Positions 32,138-39,957 of a DNA stretch of 64,000 nucleotides are shown here, in pieces (the stretch's first letter is position 1; every line of letters starts with the position of its first letter). The DNA is from Nonomuraea montanisoli. GTDB taxonomy: Bacteria > Actinomycetota > Actinomycetes > Streptosporangiales > Streptosporangiaceae. Where the stretch lies: contig NZ_JABWGN010000004.1 of NCBI RefSeq assembly GCF_013363975.1, positions 186,001 to 250,000 of the forward strand, written 5' to 3'. The notes beneath the pieces are model-generated. The model worked only from the letters and a program-made list of their open reading frames with translations. It was not told the DNA's origin and made no database searches. A program made the translations under genes and the position numbers.

Positions 32138-33811
32138 ATGACAGACAAGACGTACGACGTCGTGGTGGTGGGCGGCGGCCCGGCCGGGCTCAGCGGCGCT
32201 CTGGCGCTGGCCCGGGCGCGCCGGTCCGTGCTGGTGGTGGACTCCGGCGAGCCGCGCAACGCGCCCGCCCGGCACATGCACAACTACCTGGGCAGGGACG
32301 CCACTCCGCCCGGCGACCTGCTGGCGGACGGGCGCGAGGAGGTGATCCGTTACGGCGGCGAGGTCGTCACCGGACGCGTCGTCGGCGTGGCCCGCCACGA
32401 CGTGGGATCCGTGGAGCCGATGGGGTCCCCCGATGACGCCCGGTTCCGCGACGCCGGGGCTGGGGAGGCCGTGTCCCGCGACGCCGGGGTCGCCGGGTTC
32501 GTCGTGACGCTCGACGGTGGGCGGCGTGTGCGGGCGCGGCGGCTCCTGGTGGCCACCGGGCTCACCGACGAGCTGCCCGACGTGCCCGGCCTGGCCGAGC
32601 GGTGGGGCCGGGACGTGCTGAGCTGCCCGTACTGCCACGGCTGGGAGGTGCGCGACCGGCGGATCGGCGTCCTCGCCACCGGGCCGGTGGCGACCCACCT
32701 CGCGCACCTGTGGCGGCAGTGGAGCCCCCACGTGCTGCTGCTGACCCAGCGCGAGGCCCCGGCGCTCGGCGCCGAGGAGGCCGAGGCGCTGGCCGCGCGC
32801 GGCGTCGTCGTGGTGGAGGAGCCGGTCGCGGCCGTCGAGGTGTCGGACGACCGGCTCACCGGCGTGCGGCTGGTCACGGGCGAGGTCGTGGAGCTGGACG
32901 CGGTGATCGTCGGACCGCGGCTCACGGCGCGGGCGGAGGTGCTGGAGACGCTGGGGCTCAAGCCCGTGGAGATCGAGATGGGCGGGCAGGTCGTCGGCGA
33001 CCGCATCCCCGCCGACCGCACCGGCGCCACGGCCGAGCCGGGAGTGTGGGTGGCGGGCAACGTGGCCGACGCGGCCGCCCAGGTCCTGACCTCCGCCGCG
33101 GCCGGGCTCAGCGCCGCGGCGGCGATCAACGCCGACCTGGTCGCCGAGGACCGCCGCGCCGCCGTCGAGGCGTACCGGCACAGCATGAGGAGCATGTTCG
33201 AGCAGGAGGGCTGGGAGGAGCGCTACCGTGCCCGGCCCGCGATCTGGAGCGGCCGGCCGAACCCGCAGCTCGTGGTCGAGGCCGCCGGCCTGGCCCCCGG
33301 GCGGGCGCTGGACGTGGGCAGCGGCGAGGGCGCCGACGCGGTGTGGCTCGCCGGACGCGGCTGGCGGGTGACGGGGACCGACATCTCCACCACGGCGCTG
33401 GAACGGGCCGCCGCCCACGCGACCGAGGCGGGCATCGCCGGGCGGGTCGAGTGGGTCCATGCTGACCTGCGCGAGCACGTGCCGGAGGCGGGCGCGTACG
33501 ACCTGGTGTCGGCGCAGTTCATGCACCTGCCGGGCACGGAACGGCGGGAGCTGTTCGCGCGGCTGGCCGCCGCGGTGGCGCCCGGCGGGACGCTGCTGAT
33601 CGTCGGCCACCACCCGCGTGACCTGCGGACCACGGCGCATCGGATGCACTTCCCGGAGATGATGTACACGGCCGAGGAGGTGGCGTCGGCGCTGGACCCT
33701 GCCGCCTGGGAGGTGGTGACGGCCGAGACGCGGCCGCGCGCGGCGGTGGACCCGGAGGGGCGCGAGATCACGATCCACGACGCGGTCATGGTCGCCCGCC
33801 GCCGCCCCTGA
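32138..33811 (+). CDS. Bifunctional TrxB-like FAD oxidoreductase / class I methyltransferase
   Basis: A 557-residue fusion. Residues 1-310 are a thioredoxin reductase-like flavoprotein: DVVVVGGGPAGLSGALALAR, the redox CxxC in SCPYCHGWEVRD, and VWVAGNVADAAAQVLTSAAA for FAD. Residues about 330-555 are a methyltransferase with SAM motif ALDVGSGEGADAVWLAGRGW and VTGTDISTTALERA. The pairing suggests thiol or tellurite/selenite-like detoxification chemistry, but the substrate is unknown. A small in-frame duplication (FRDAGAGEAVSRDAGVAGF) lies near residues 105-125. ATG 32138 is preferred (GAAGGGA 5 nt upstream); ATG 32117 is possible. Confidence 0.93.
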   Translation: MTDKTYDVVVVGGGPAGLSGALALARARRSVLVVDSGEPRNAPARHMHNYLGRDATPPGDLLADGREEVIRYGGEVVTGRVVGVARHDVGSVEPMGSPDDARFRDAGAGEAVSRDAGVAGFVVTLDGGRRVRARRLLVATGLTDELPDVPGLAERWGRDVLSCPYCHGWEVRDRRIGVLATGPVATHLAHLWRQWSPHVLLLTQREAPALGAEEAEALAARGVVVVEEPVAAVEVSDDRLTGVRLVTGEVVELDAVIVGPRLTARAEVLETLGLKPVEIEMGGQVVGDRIPADRTGATAEPGVWVAGNVADAAAQVLTSAAAGLSAAAAINADLVAEDRRAAVEAYRHSMRSMFEQEGWEERYRARPAIWSGRPNPQLVVEAAGLAPGRALDVGSGEGADAVWLAGRGWRVTGTDISTTALERAAAHATEAGIAGRVEWVHADLREHVPEAGAYDLVSAQFMHLPGTERRELFARLAAAVAPGGTLLIVGHHPRDLRTTAHRMHFPEMMYTAEEVASALDPAAWEVVTAETRPRAAVDPEGREITIHDAVMVARRRP

Positions 33812-34022
33812 GCCGCTGCGGCCTCTGAGCCGCGGCCTCTGAGCGCCGGTCGCCCCCGAGTCCCGCCGCCTCCGAGCCGCGGTCGCCTCGGAGTCCCGGT
33901 CGCGCCTGAGCCGCGGTGGGCCGCCCGGGAAGCCCGCCGACCCCGGAGAGCACTGAGCCCGGAGAGTGTTAAGCCCAGAGCGCGCTGAGGCCGGAGAGCG
34001 TTGAGCCCGGAGAGCGCTCAGC
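33812..34022. repeat. Two tandem-repeat arrays between convergent genes
   Basis: The first part repeats CTGAGCCGC-type units beginning with the stop codon of the oxidoreductase-methyltransferase gene itself. The second part, 33943-34022, is five exact-period 16-bp units (CCGGAGAGCACTGAGC, CCGGAGAGTGTTAAGC, CCAGAGCGCGCTGAGG, CCGGAGAGCGTTGAGC, CCGGAGAGCGCTCAGC), ending one base before the TetR stop codon. Confidence 0.85.
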
Positions 34023-34023
34023 G

Positions 34024-34617
34024 CTAGGGAGCTCTGAGGCCGCGCAGGACGAGATCCACCAGGGCCGCGAACTCGGCGTCGATGCCCGGATCGCCCCATT
34101 CGCGGGCGTAGGCCGGGTCGTGGAAGCGGCCCGTGGCGTCGAACACGGCGCGCGCCAGCGCCTCCGGCGACGCGTCCGCCGGCGCGAAGTCGCCGCGTTC
34201 GAGGCCCTCGTGGATGATCCGGGCGAGCTGCCCGACGAGGTCGGCCCGGTGGCGGTTGACCACCGCGCTGCTCTCCCCCACCAGCACCATGTACGTCGCG
34301 AACAGCTCCGGGTCGTCGCCGACCTTGCGGCGCTTGGCGGCGAACAGCTCGGCCAGCCAGCGCCGCAGCCGCGTCTCCGGCGGCTCGGAGCCCGCGACGA
34401 CGCCCGACAGCGACGTGGACGTCCGGTCGAGCCAGCGCTGGGTCACGGCCTCGCGCAGCGCGGTCTTCGTCCGGAAGTGCCGGTAGACGCTGCCATGGCT
34501 GACGCCGAGCGCGCGGGCCACGTCGACCACGGTCGCCTTGGCGGGGCCGTGGCGGCGCAGTACCTCCTCGGTGGCTTCGAGGATGCGCTCGGGGGTGAGG
34601 GCGTCGGTGGTGGCCAT
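34024..34617 (-). CDS. TetR-family regulator
   Basis: A 197-residue regulator. HTH: RILEATEEVLRRHGPAKATV, ARALGVSHGSVYRHFRTKTA. The C-terminal domain (RRWLAELFAAKRRKVGDDPE, GRFHDPAYAREW) is of the YjgJ/TetR_C type. It starts 25 bp after the aldo/keto reductase gene in the same direction, so the two may form an operon; in addition TACGGT stands 7 nt before the ATG at 34617, giving a possible leaderless transcript of its own. Confidence 0.92.
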   Translation of the reverse strand: MATTDALTPERILEATEEVLRRHGPAKATVVDVARALGVSHGSVYRHFRTKTALREAVTQRWLDRTSTSLSGVVAGSEPPETRLRRWLAELFAAKRRKVGDDPELFATYMVLVGESSAVVNRHRADLVGQLARIIHEGLERGDFAPADASPEALARAVFDATGRFHDPAYAREWGDPGIDAEFAALVDLVLRGLRAP

Positions 34618-34642
34618 GGAGACGACCGTACCGGTTGCGGGG

Positions 34643-35647
34643 TCACCGCTCGCTGTCGAGCATGCTCATCTGCTCCTCCGCGTAGCGGTCGCCCGCGGCG
34701 GCTCCGGCCGGGACGGCCCGCTCGATCGCGGCGAGGTCGGACTCCTCCAGCTTGACGTCCAGGGCGCCGAGCGCCTCGGACAGCCGCTCGCGGGTGCGGG
34801 CGCCGACCAGCGGCACGATGTCCTCGCCGCGCGCGAGGACCCAGGCGATGGCGATCTGCGCGACCGTCACGCCCTTGTCCGCGGCGATCTCGCGCAGCGC
34901 CTCGACGAGGCCGAGGTTGTGGCGCAGGTTGTCGCCCTGGAAGCGGGGCGAGTGCGCGCGGAAGTCGTTCGCGGCCAGCCGCCGGTCCGCCGTGTAGTGG
35001 CCGGAGATCAGCCCGCGCGACAGCACGCCGTACGCCGTGATGCCGACGCCCAGCTCGCGCGTGGCGGGCAGGATGCGCTCCTCGACGCCGCGGGAGATGA
35101 GCGAGTACTCGATCTGCAGGTCGGCGATGGGCGCGGTGGCGGCGGCCCGGCGGACGGTGTCGGCGCCGGCCTCGGACAGGCCGATGTGGCGGACGTACCC
35201 GGCCTGGACCAGCTCGGCGATGGCGCCCACGGTCTCCTCGACGGGCACGTCGGGGTCGACGCGGGCGATCCGGTAGACGTCGATGTGGTCGACGCCGAGC
35301 CGCTGCAGGGAGTACGCGGCGAAGTTCCTGACCGCGGCCGGACGGCCGTCCACGCCGCCCCACGAACCGTCCGGTCCGCGCAGCGCGCCGAACTTGACGC
35401 CGATGACCGCCCGCTCCCGCAGCCCGGCCGGGGCGGTGCTCAGCGCCTCGCGGATCAGCAGCTCGTTGTGGCCCATGCCGTAGAAGTCGCCGGTGTCGAG
35501 CAGGGTGACGCCGGCGTCGAGCGCGGCGTGGACGGTCGCGATGGACTCGCCGCGGTCGGCGTCGCCGTACAGGGCGGACATGCCCATGCAGCCGAGGCCG
35601 AGGGCGGAGACGCGCGGTCCGGTGGATCCCAGAGGACGGGTGAGCAT
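34643..35647 (-). CDS. Aldo/keto reductase
   Basis: A 334-residue (beta/alpha)8 NADPH oxidoreductase. The usual active-site Asp and Tyr are in LLDTGDFYGMGHNE and the Lys in VIGVKFGALRG; the cofactor region is PLVGARTRERLSEALGAL. The position of the canonical catalytic His ('YYQHRVDP' in many members) reads YRIARVDP, with Ala in place of His; some actinobacterial subfamilies share this change. ATG at 35647 preceded by AGGAGT. Regulated from the promoter at 35689-35717 that contains an inverted repeat. Confidence 0.9.
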   Translation of the reverse strand: MLTRPLGSTGPRVSALGLGCMGMSALYGDADRGESIATVHAALDAGVTLLDTGDFYGMGHNELLIREALSTAPAGLRERAVIGVKFGALRGPDGSWGGVDGRPAAVRNFAAYSLQRLGVDHIDVYRIARVDPDVPVEETVGAIAELVQAGYVRHIGLSEAGADTVRRAAATAPIADLQIEYSLISRGVEERILPATRELGVGITAYGVLSRGLISGHYTADRRLAANDFRAHSPRFQGDNLRHNLGLVEALREIAADKGVTVAQIAIAWVLARGEDIVPLVGARTRERLSEALGALDVKLEESDLAAIERAVPAGAAAGDRYAEEQMSMLDSER

Positions 35648-35688
35648 GAGGACTCCTAGAGGGTGTGCTGCCGTCGTCGTCAGCTACA

Positions 35689-35731
35689 ACTATGGCATGA
35701 CAGATGACAGATTTCAATTTTTGTCATCTGT
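35689..35731 (-). promoter_or_regulatory. AKR-TetR promoter with 10-bp-arm inverted repeat
   Basis: On the minus strand TTGAAA (35712-35717) and CATAGT (35689-35694) are 17 bp apart. The perfect inverted repeat ACAGATGACA / TGTCATCTGT (35700-35709 and 35722-35731, 12-bp spacer) places one arm inside the spacer and the other just upstream of the -35 box. This is a convincing repressor-controlled promoter for the AKR-TetR unit. Confidence 0.75.
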
Positions 35732-35771
35732 TGGCACAACGAAGGGCCGGCACCAAAGGAACCGTCCGGCG

Positions 35772-36650
35772 TCAGGAGGGCGGCGCGGGGCGGCGGTGGA
35801 GGAGGCCGAACTTCGCCCACATGGCCTCCGCCGCCTCGATGGACGCCCCCGTACGCGCCGGATCCACCGCCGCGAGCTGCGTGACCAGCGCCTGGGCCAC
35901 GGCGATGCCCGCGGTCAGCGACGGGAAGAACGCCTCCCCCTCGGCGGGCACCATGACGACCTCCTCCGCCGCGGCGGCGAGGGCCGGGCTCGCCGCGTCG
36001 GTCAGCGCGAACACGCGCGTCCCCCGCGAGCGGGCCTCGTGCGCGGCGAGCACGGTGCTCTCGTACAGCCGCCAGAAGCTGATCGCGATGAGCACGTCCT
36101 CGGGACCGAGGGCCGCGACGACGTTGGCCAGCTCGGAGTCCCCCGCCGTGACCGCGGCGACGGGGTAGCCGGCCAGGCGGGCGTTGTGCGCGAGCGCCAG
36201 CCCCACGGCCGCGTAGCTGCCGTCGGCCACCACCACCGTACGGCGGGCGGCGGCGACCGCCTCCGCGATGGTGAGCAGCACCGCCTCGTCCAGCCGGCGG
36301 TTGAGCACGGCGAGGCTGTCGAGGTCGCGGCGGAGCGAGCGGGAGCTGGGCGACCCGGCCCCGGCGTGCTCGGCGGCGACCTGGCCGGCGCTCAGCGACG
36401 ACAGGTAGCGGGCCCGCAGCTCCTGCTGGAGCGCCGGCCAGCCGGCGAACCCGAGGGCCTGCGCCGTGCGGGTCACGGTGGCCACGTTGACCCCGGCGAG
36501 CTGGGCGAGCTCGGCGGCGGAGCCGTACGAGGCGCGGCGGGGCTGCGACACGAGCACGTCGAGCACCGCCGCGGCCTTGGGCCGCAGCCCGCGCTCCGGC
36601 ACCCGGGCGCGCAGCCACTCGTCGTAGGTGTCGGTACGGGGCTCCGTCAC
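35772..36650 (-). CDS. MurR/RpiR-family regulator with SIS domain
   Basis: A 292-residue protein. Residues 20-95 are the RpiR HTH (RPKAAAVLDVLVSQPRRASY, ELAQLAGVNVATVTRTAQAL). Residues about 130-280 are a SIS sugar-isomerase-like sensor domain (RRTVVVADGSYAAVGLALAH, DVLIAISFWRLYESTVLAAH, SRGTRVFALTD). I start at GTG 36650 with GGAGAGG upstream. Divergent from a transporter-GAF-amidohydrolase operon, which it presumably controls through the nested palindromes at 36697-36728. Confidence 0.9.
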   Translation of the reverse strand: MTEPRTDTYDEWLRARVPERGLRPKAAAVLDVLVSQPRRASYGSAAELAQLAGVNVATVTRTAQALGFAGWPALQQELRARYLSSLSAGQVAAEHAGAGSPSSRSLRRDLDSLAVLNRRLDEAVLLTIAEAVAAARRTVVVADGSYAAVGLALAHNARLAGYPVAAVTAGDSELANVVAALGPEDVLIAISFWRLYESTVLAAHEARSRGTRVFALTDAASPALAAAAEEVVMVPAEGEAFFPSLTAGIAVAQALVTQLAAVDPARTGASIEAAEAMWAKFGLLHRRPAPPS

Positions 36651-36696
36651 GTGATCCTCTCCCTCGGCCGGGAGACATGCTACGCGCCCCGAATCA

Positions 36697-36728
36697 TGCA
36701 AAGACCATTGCGAATGGGCAGATTTGCA
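36697..36728. promoter_or_regulatory. Nested inverted repeats in the RpiR/MFS promoter
   Basis: CCATT-GCG-AATGG (36705-36717) lies inside an outer pair TGCAAA (36697-36702) and TTTGCA (36723-36728). TATACG just downstream (about 36731) could be the -10 box for the MFS operon. The symmetry fits an RpiR-type dimer or tetramer site. Confidence 0.65.
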
Positions 36729-36766
36729 CTATACGTTGCCAAAAAGCACGAACCAGGGAAGGTGCC

Positions 36767-38161
36767 ATGACCCTGCTCACCCGCCTGGACCGGCTCCCGC
36801 TGAGCCGTCCCCACTACCTCCTGCTGCTCATCGGCGGCCTCGGCTACACCTTCGACGGGATGGACTCGGCGGTGGTCGCGTTCCTGCTGCCGAGCGCGCA
36901 GGAGGCGTGGGGCCTCGACAACGGCCAGCTCGGGCTCATCGGGTCGGCCACGCCGTTCGGGTTCCTGTTCGGCGCGACCGTGGCGGGCCTGCTCGGCGAC
37001 CGCATCGGCCGCAAGAAGGTCATGATGTACGCGCTGGCGTTCTACGCGGTGTTCTCCGTGATCGCCGCCGCGGCGCCCAGCTACGAGGTGTTCCTGGTGG
37101 CCCGGGTGCTGGCCGGGGCCGGCGCGGGGGCGGAGAGCGCGATCATCGCGCCGTTCCTGTCGGAGTTCGTGCCCGCCCGGCGGCGCGGCTGGTTCATCGG
37201 GGCGCTGGCCGGGTTCTTCTCGTTCGGGTTCGTGCTGGCGGCGCTGATCGGCCGGTTCGTCGTGCCGACCATGGACGACGGGTGGCGGGTCGCCCAGGTG
37301 CTCACCGCGGTGCCGATCGTCATGCTGCTGTGGTGGCGGCGCTCGCTGCCGGAGTCGCCGCGCTTCCTGGTCCAGCAGGGCCGCCACGACGAGGCCGAGG
37401 CCGTGGTCGCCGACCTCGAACGGCGCGTCGAGCGGGCCACCGGCCGGCCGCTGCCGCCGGTGCCCGACGGCGACGCGCCGCCGGTGTCCGAGACGCCGAA
37501 GGTCAACCTGCTCAGTGCGCTGCGCTTCCTGTGGAGCCCGGCCATGGCCCGGCGGACCGCCGTGATCTGGCTGATCTGGTTCGTGATCACGTTCTCGTAC
37601 TACGGGTTCTTCTCCTGGATCCCGACGCTGCTGGTCCAGCGCGGCATCACCGTGACCAGGAGCTTCGAGTTCTCGATCATCATCTACCTGGCGCAGATCC
37701 CCGGATACTTCTCCGCCGCCTGGCTGTCGGAGCGGCTCGACCGCAAGAACACCATCGCGCTCTACCTGGCCGGCTCGGCGGTCAGCGCGTTCTGGCTCTC
37801 GCAGATGGAGTCGCCGGCCGCGATCACGCTGGCGGGCGCCGTGCTGTCGTTCTTCCTCAACGGGACGTACGCGGGCGTCTACTCCTACACCCCCGAGGTG
37901 TTCCCCACCTGGATCCGGGCCACCGGCACCGGCCTGTCCAGCGCGTTCGGCCGCGTGGGCAGCATCCTCGCGCCCACGATCATCGGCCTGTCGGCGGCGA
38001 GCCTGGGCTTCGGCGGCGTGTTCGGCCTCACCACCGCCGTCCTCGTGGCCGGGGTCGTGTGCGTGGTCGTCTTCGGCCTGGCCACGGCCGGCCGTTCACT
38101 GGAGGACCTCACCGAAGGCGGCGAGCCCGCCCGGCAGAGCCGAGAGGAGATGACGTCATGA
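36767..38161 (+). CDS. MFS transporter, aromatic acid/sugar symporter-like
   Basis: A 464-residue 12-helix importer-type MFS protein. GYTFDGMDSAVVAFLLP in TM1 recalls the DGxD motif of the AAHS (aromatic acid:H+ symporter) family; GLLGDRIGRKKVMMYALAFY is motif A and SEFVPARRRGWFIGALAGF follows TM4. A cytoplasmic loop with an acidic C-terminal half is at 215-250. It probably imports the substrate or precursor handled by the amidohydrolase downstream. ATG at 36767 with AGGGAAGG. Overlaps the GAF gene by ATGA. Confidence 0.88.
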   Translation: MTLLTRLDRLPLSRPHYLLLLIGGLGYTFDGMDSAVVAFLLPSAQEAWGLDNGQLGLIGSATPFGFLFGATVAGLLGDRIGRKKVMMYALAFYAVFSVIAAAAPSYEVFLVARVLAGAGAGAESAIIAPFLSEFVPARRRGWFIGALAGFFSFGFVLAALIGRFVVPTMDDGWRVAQVLTAVPIVMLLWWRRSLPESPRFLVQQGRHDEAEAVVADLERRVERATGRPLPPVPDGDAPPVSETPKVNLLSALRFLWSPAMARRTAVIWLIWFVITFSYYGFFSWIPTLLVQRGITVTRSFEFSIIIYLAQIPGYFSAAWLSERLDRKNTIALYLAGSAVSAFWLSQMESPAAITLAGAVLSFFLNGTYAGVYSYTPEVFPTWIRATGTGLSSAFGRVGSILAPTIIGLSAASLGFGGVFGLTTAVLVAGVVCVVVFGLATAGRSLEDLTEGGEPARQSREEMTS

Positions 38162-38670
38162 CCGGCTTCCGGGATCCCCGGGGTTTCGAGGCGCTGGAGG
38201 AGGAGGTGCGCCGGACGGTCGGGGTGCGGCTGTTCACGGTGCTGGCCTGGATCCCGGGGCGCAACGCGCTGCGCCGGGTGCACAGCAGCCACCCCGAGGC
38301 GTACCCGGTGGGCGGGGAGAAGACCGTCGAGGTCGCCCGCGGCTGGCTGGCCCGGTGCGTCGAGGCCGGGCAGCCGTACCTCGGCCCCGACCGGGCCGCC
38401 GTGCGGGAGATCTTCGCCGACCACGAGCTGATCGAGGGACTGGGCTGCGGCTCGGTCGTCAACGTGCCCGTCATCGACGGGGGAAGGGTTCTGGGAGTGC
38501 TCAACATCCTCGACGCCGAGGGACGCTACGACGAGGGGTCGGTCGCGGCGGCCGTGTCGCTCGCGCCGCTCGCCGTTCCCGCTCTGCGCGCCGCCACCGC
38601 GTCCGTCGCGTCCGTCGCGTCCGGCGAGGCCGGCGGAGCCGGCGCCGCCACCGACGGAGGTGCCGCATGA
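38158..38670 (+). CDS. GAF-domain protein
   Basis: A 170-residue soluble protein consisting of one GAF domain (VRLFTVLAWIPGRNALRRVH, CGSVVNVPVIDGGRVLGVLN) and an Ala/Ser-rich tail with a small repeat (ASVASVASGEAG). It has no HTH, kinase or cyclase domain. It is translationally coupled on both sides (ATGA overlaps with the MFS and the amidohydrolase). Free-standing GAF proteins can bind small ligands or have reductase-like (fRMsr) activity; the Cys triad of fRMsr is not evident. Function unknown, but its place in the operon suggests binding or modifying the transported compound. Confidence 0.85.
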   Translation: MTGFRDPRGFEALEEEVRRTVGVRLFTVLAWIPGRNALRRVHSSHPEAYPVGGEKTVEVARGWLARCVEAGQPYLGPDRAAVREIFADHELIEGLGCGSVVNVPVIDGGRVLGVLNILDAEGRYDEGSVAAAVSLAPLAVPALRAATASVASVASGEAGGAGAATDGGAA

Positions 38671-39881
38671 GCCTGCTGCTGCGTGATGCGCTCATCCTCG
38701 ACCTGGAGTCCGGCGAGTACGCCGAGGGCGACCTGCGCTGCGAGGACGGCCGGATCGCCGAGACCGGACGGGGGCTGCGCGCGCCGGACGGCGCCCGGGT
38801 CCTCGACCTCGCCGGCGCCCGTGTCGTGCCCGGCCTCATCGACGCGCACGTCCACGTCAGCGCCTCCACCGCCGACCTCGGGGCGCTGCCGTCGATGTCG
38901 CCCGCGTACGTCGCCGCGCACAGCGCCCGCACCATGGGCGGGATGCTCGACCGCGGCTTCACCACGGTCCGCGACGCCTCCGGCGCCGACTACGGCCTGG
39001 CCGACGCGCAGGCCGAGGGGCTGATCCGGGGGCCGCGGCTGCTGTTCTGCGGCCGCGCGCTGAGCCAGACCGGCGGCCACGGCGACCTGCGGGGACGCGG
39101 CCAGAGCGCCAAGGACGACCACCTGTGCTGCGCGGGCGTCGGCCGCGTCGCCGACGGTGTGGACGCGGTCCGCGCCGCCGCGCGCGACGAGCTGCGCAAG
39201 GGCGCCCACCACGTCAAGGTCATGGCCTCCGGCGGCGTCGCCTCCCCCACCGACCGGATCGACTCCACGCAGTACTCCATGGACGAGCTGCGCGCGATCG
39301 TCGAGGAAGCCGAGGCCGCCAACCGCTACGTCGCCGCGCACGCCTACACCGCCCGCGCGGTCAACCGGGCCCTGGAGGCCGGGGTCCGCTCGGTCGAGCA
39401 CGGCAACCTCATCGACGACACCAGCGTCGAGCTGTTCCTGCGGCACGACGCCTTCCTCGTGCCGACGCTGGTCACGTACTGGGCGCTCAAGGAGGAGGGC
39501 AGGGCGTTCGGCCTGCCGGAGGGAAGCTGGCGCAAGGTGGACGAGGTGCTGGACGCGGGGCTGCGGGCGCTGGAGCTCGCCCACCGCGCCGGGGTGCGGC
39601 TGGCGTTCGGCACGGACCTGCTGGGCGGCATGCACCGGCACCAGAGCCACGAGTTCCGGCTGCGCGGCGAGGTGCAGCGGCCCCTCGACGTGCTGCGGGC
39701 CGCCACGACCGGGGCCGCGGAGCTGGTGGGGATGACCGGCGAGATCGGCACGCTGTCCGTGGGGGCGCGCGCCGACCTGCTCGTGCTGGACGGCGACCCG
39801 CTGCGCGACCTCGGCGTCCTCGCCGAGCCGAAGCACCTGCGGCACGTCGTGCAGGACGGCCGGGTCGTCGCCCCCGTCTGA
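38667..39881 (+). CDS. Amidohydrolase (imidazolonepropionase/Xaa-Pro dipeptidase-like)
   Basis: A 404-residue metal-dependent hydrolase. The binuclear site is complete: HxH at 61/63 (LIDAHVHV), a Lys likely carbamylated at 184 (HHVKVMASGG), His225 (AAHAYTARA), His245 (SVEHGN) and Asp317 (FGTDLLGG). The fold ends with the metal-side beta-sandwich GTLSVGARADLLVLDGDP. Related enzymes cleave cyclic amides, N-acyl amino acids or organophosphates. Third gene of the RpiR-controlled operon. ATG at 38667 behind GGAGG. Confidence 0.92.
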   Translation: MSLLLRDALILDLESGEYAEGDLRCEDGRIAETGRGLRAPDGARVLDLAGARVVPGLIDAHVHVSASTADLGALPSMSPAYVAAHSARTMGGMLDRGFTTVRDASGADYGLADAQAEGLIRGPRLLFCGRALSQTGGHGDLRGRGQSAKDDHLCCAGVGRVADGVDAVRAAARDELRKGAHHVKVMASGGVASPTDRIDSTQYSMDELRAIVEEAEAANRYVAAHAYTARAVNRALEAGVRSVEHGNLIDDTSVELFLRHDAFLVPTLVTYWALKEEGRAFGLPEGSWRKVDEVLDAGLRALELAHRAGVRLAFGTDLLGGMHRHQSHEFRLRGEVQRPLDVLRAATTGAAELVGMTGEIGTLSVGARADLLVLDGDPLRDLGVLAEPKHLRHVVQDGRVVAPV

Positions 39882-39957
39882 CCTCCGGCGGCCGGGCCTT
39901 CGCTCCCTGACGTCCGGCGGGCGGGTCGTGGCCCCCCTCTGACGGCCGGCGGGTGGG
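39862..39957. repeat. 3'-end echo of the amidohydrolase gene
   Basis: The last codons and stop of the gene, GGGTCGTCGCCCCCGTCTGA (39862-39881), recur as GGGTCGTGGCCCCCCTCTGA at 39923-39942. CTGAC followed by a CCGGCGG block occurs three times (about 39878, 39907 and 39938). The array fills the space up to the convergent MocR gene. Confidence 0.8.
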
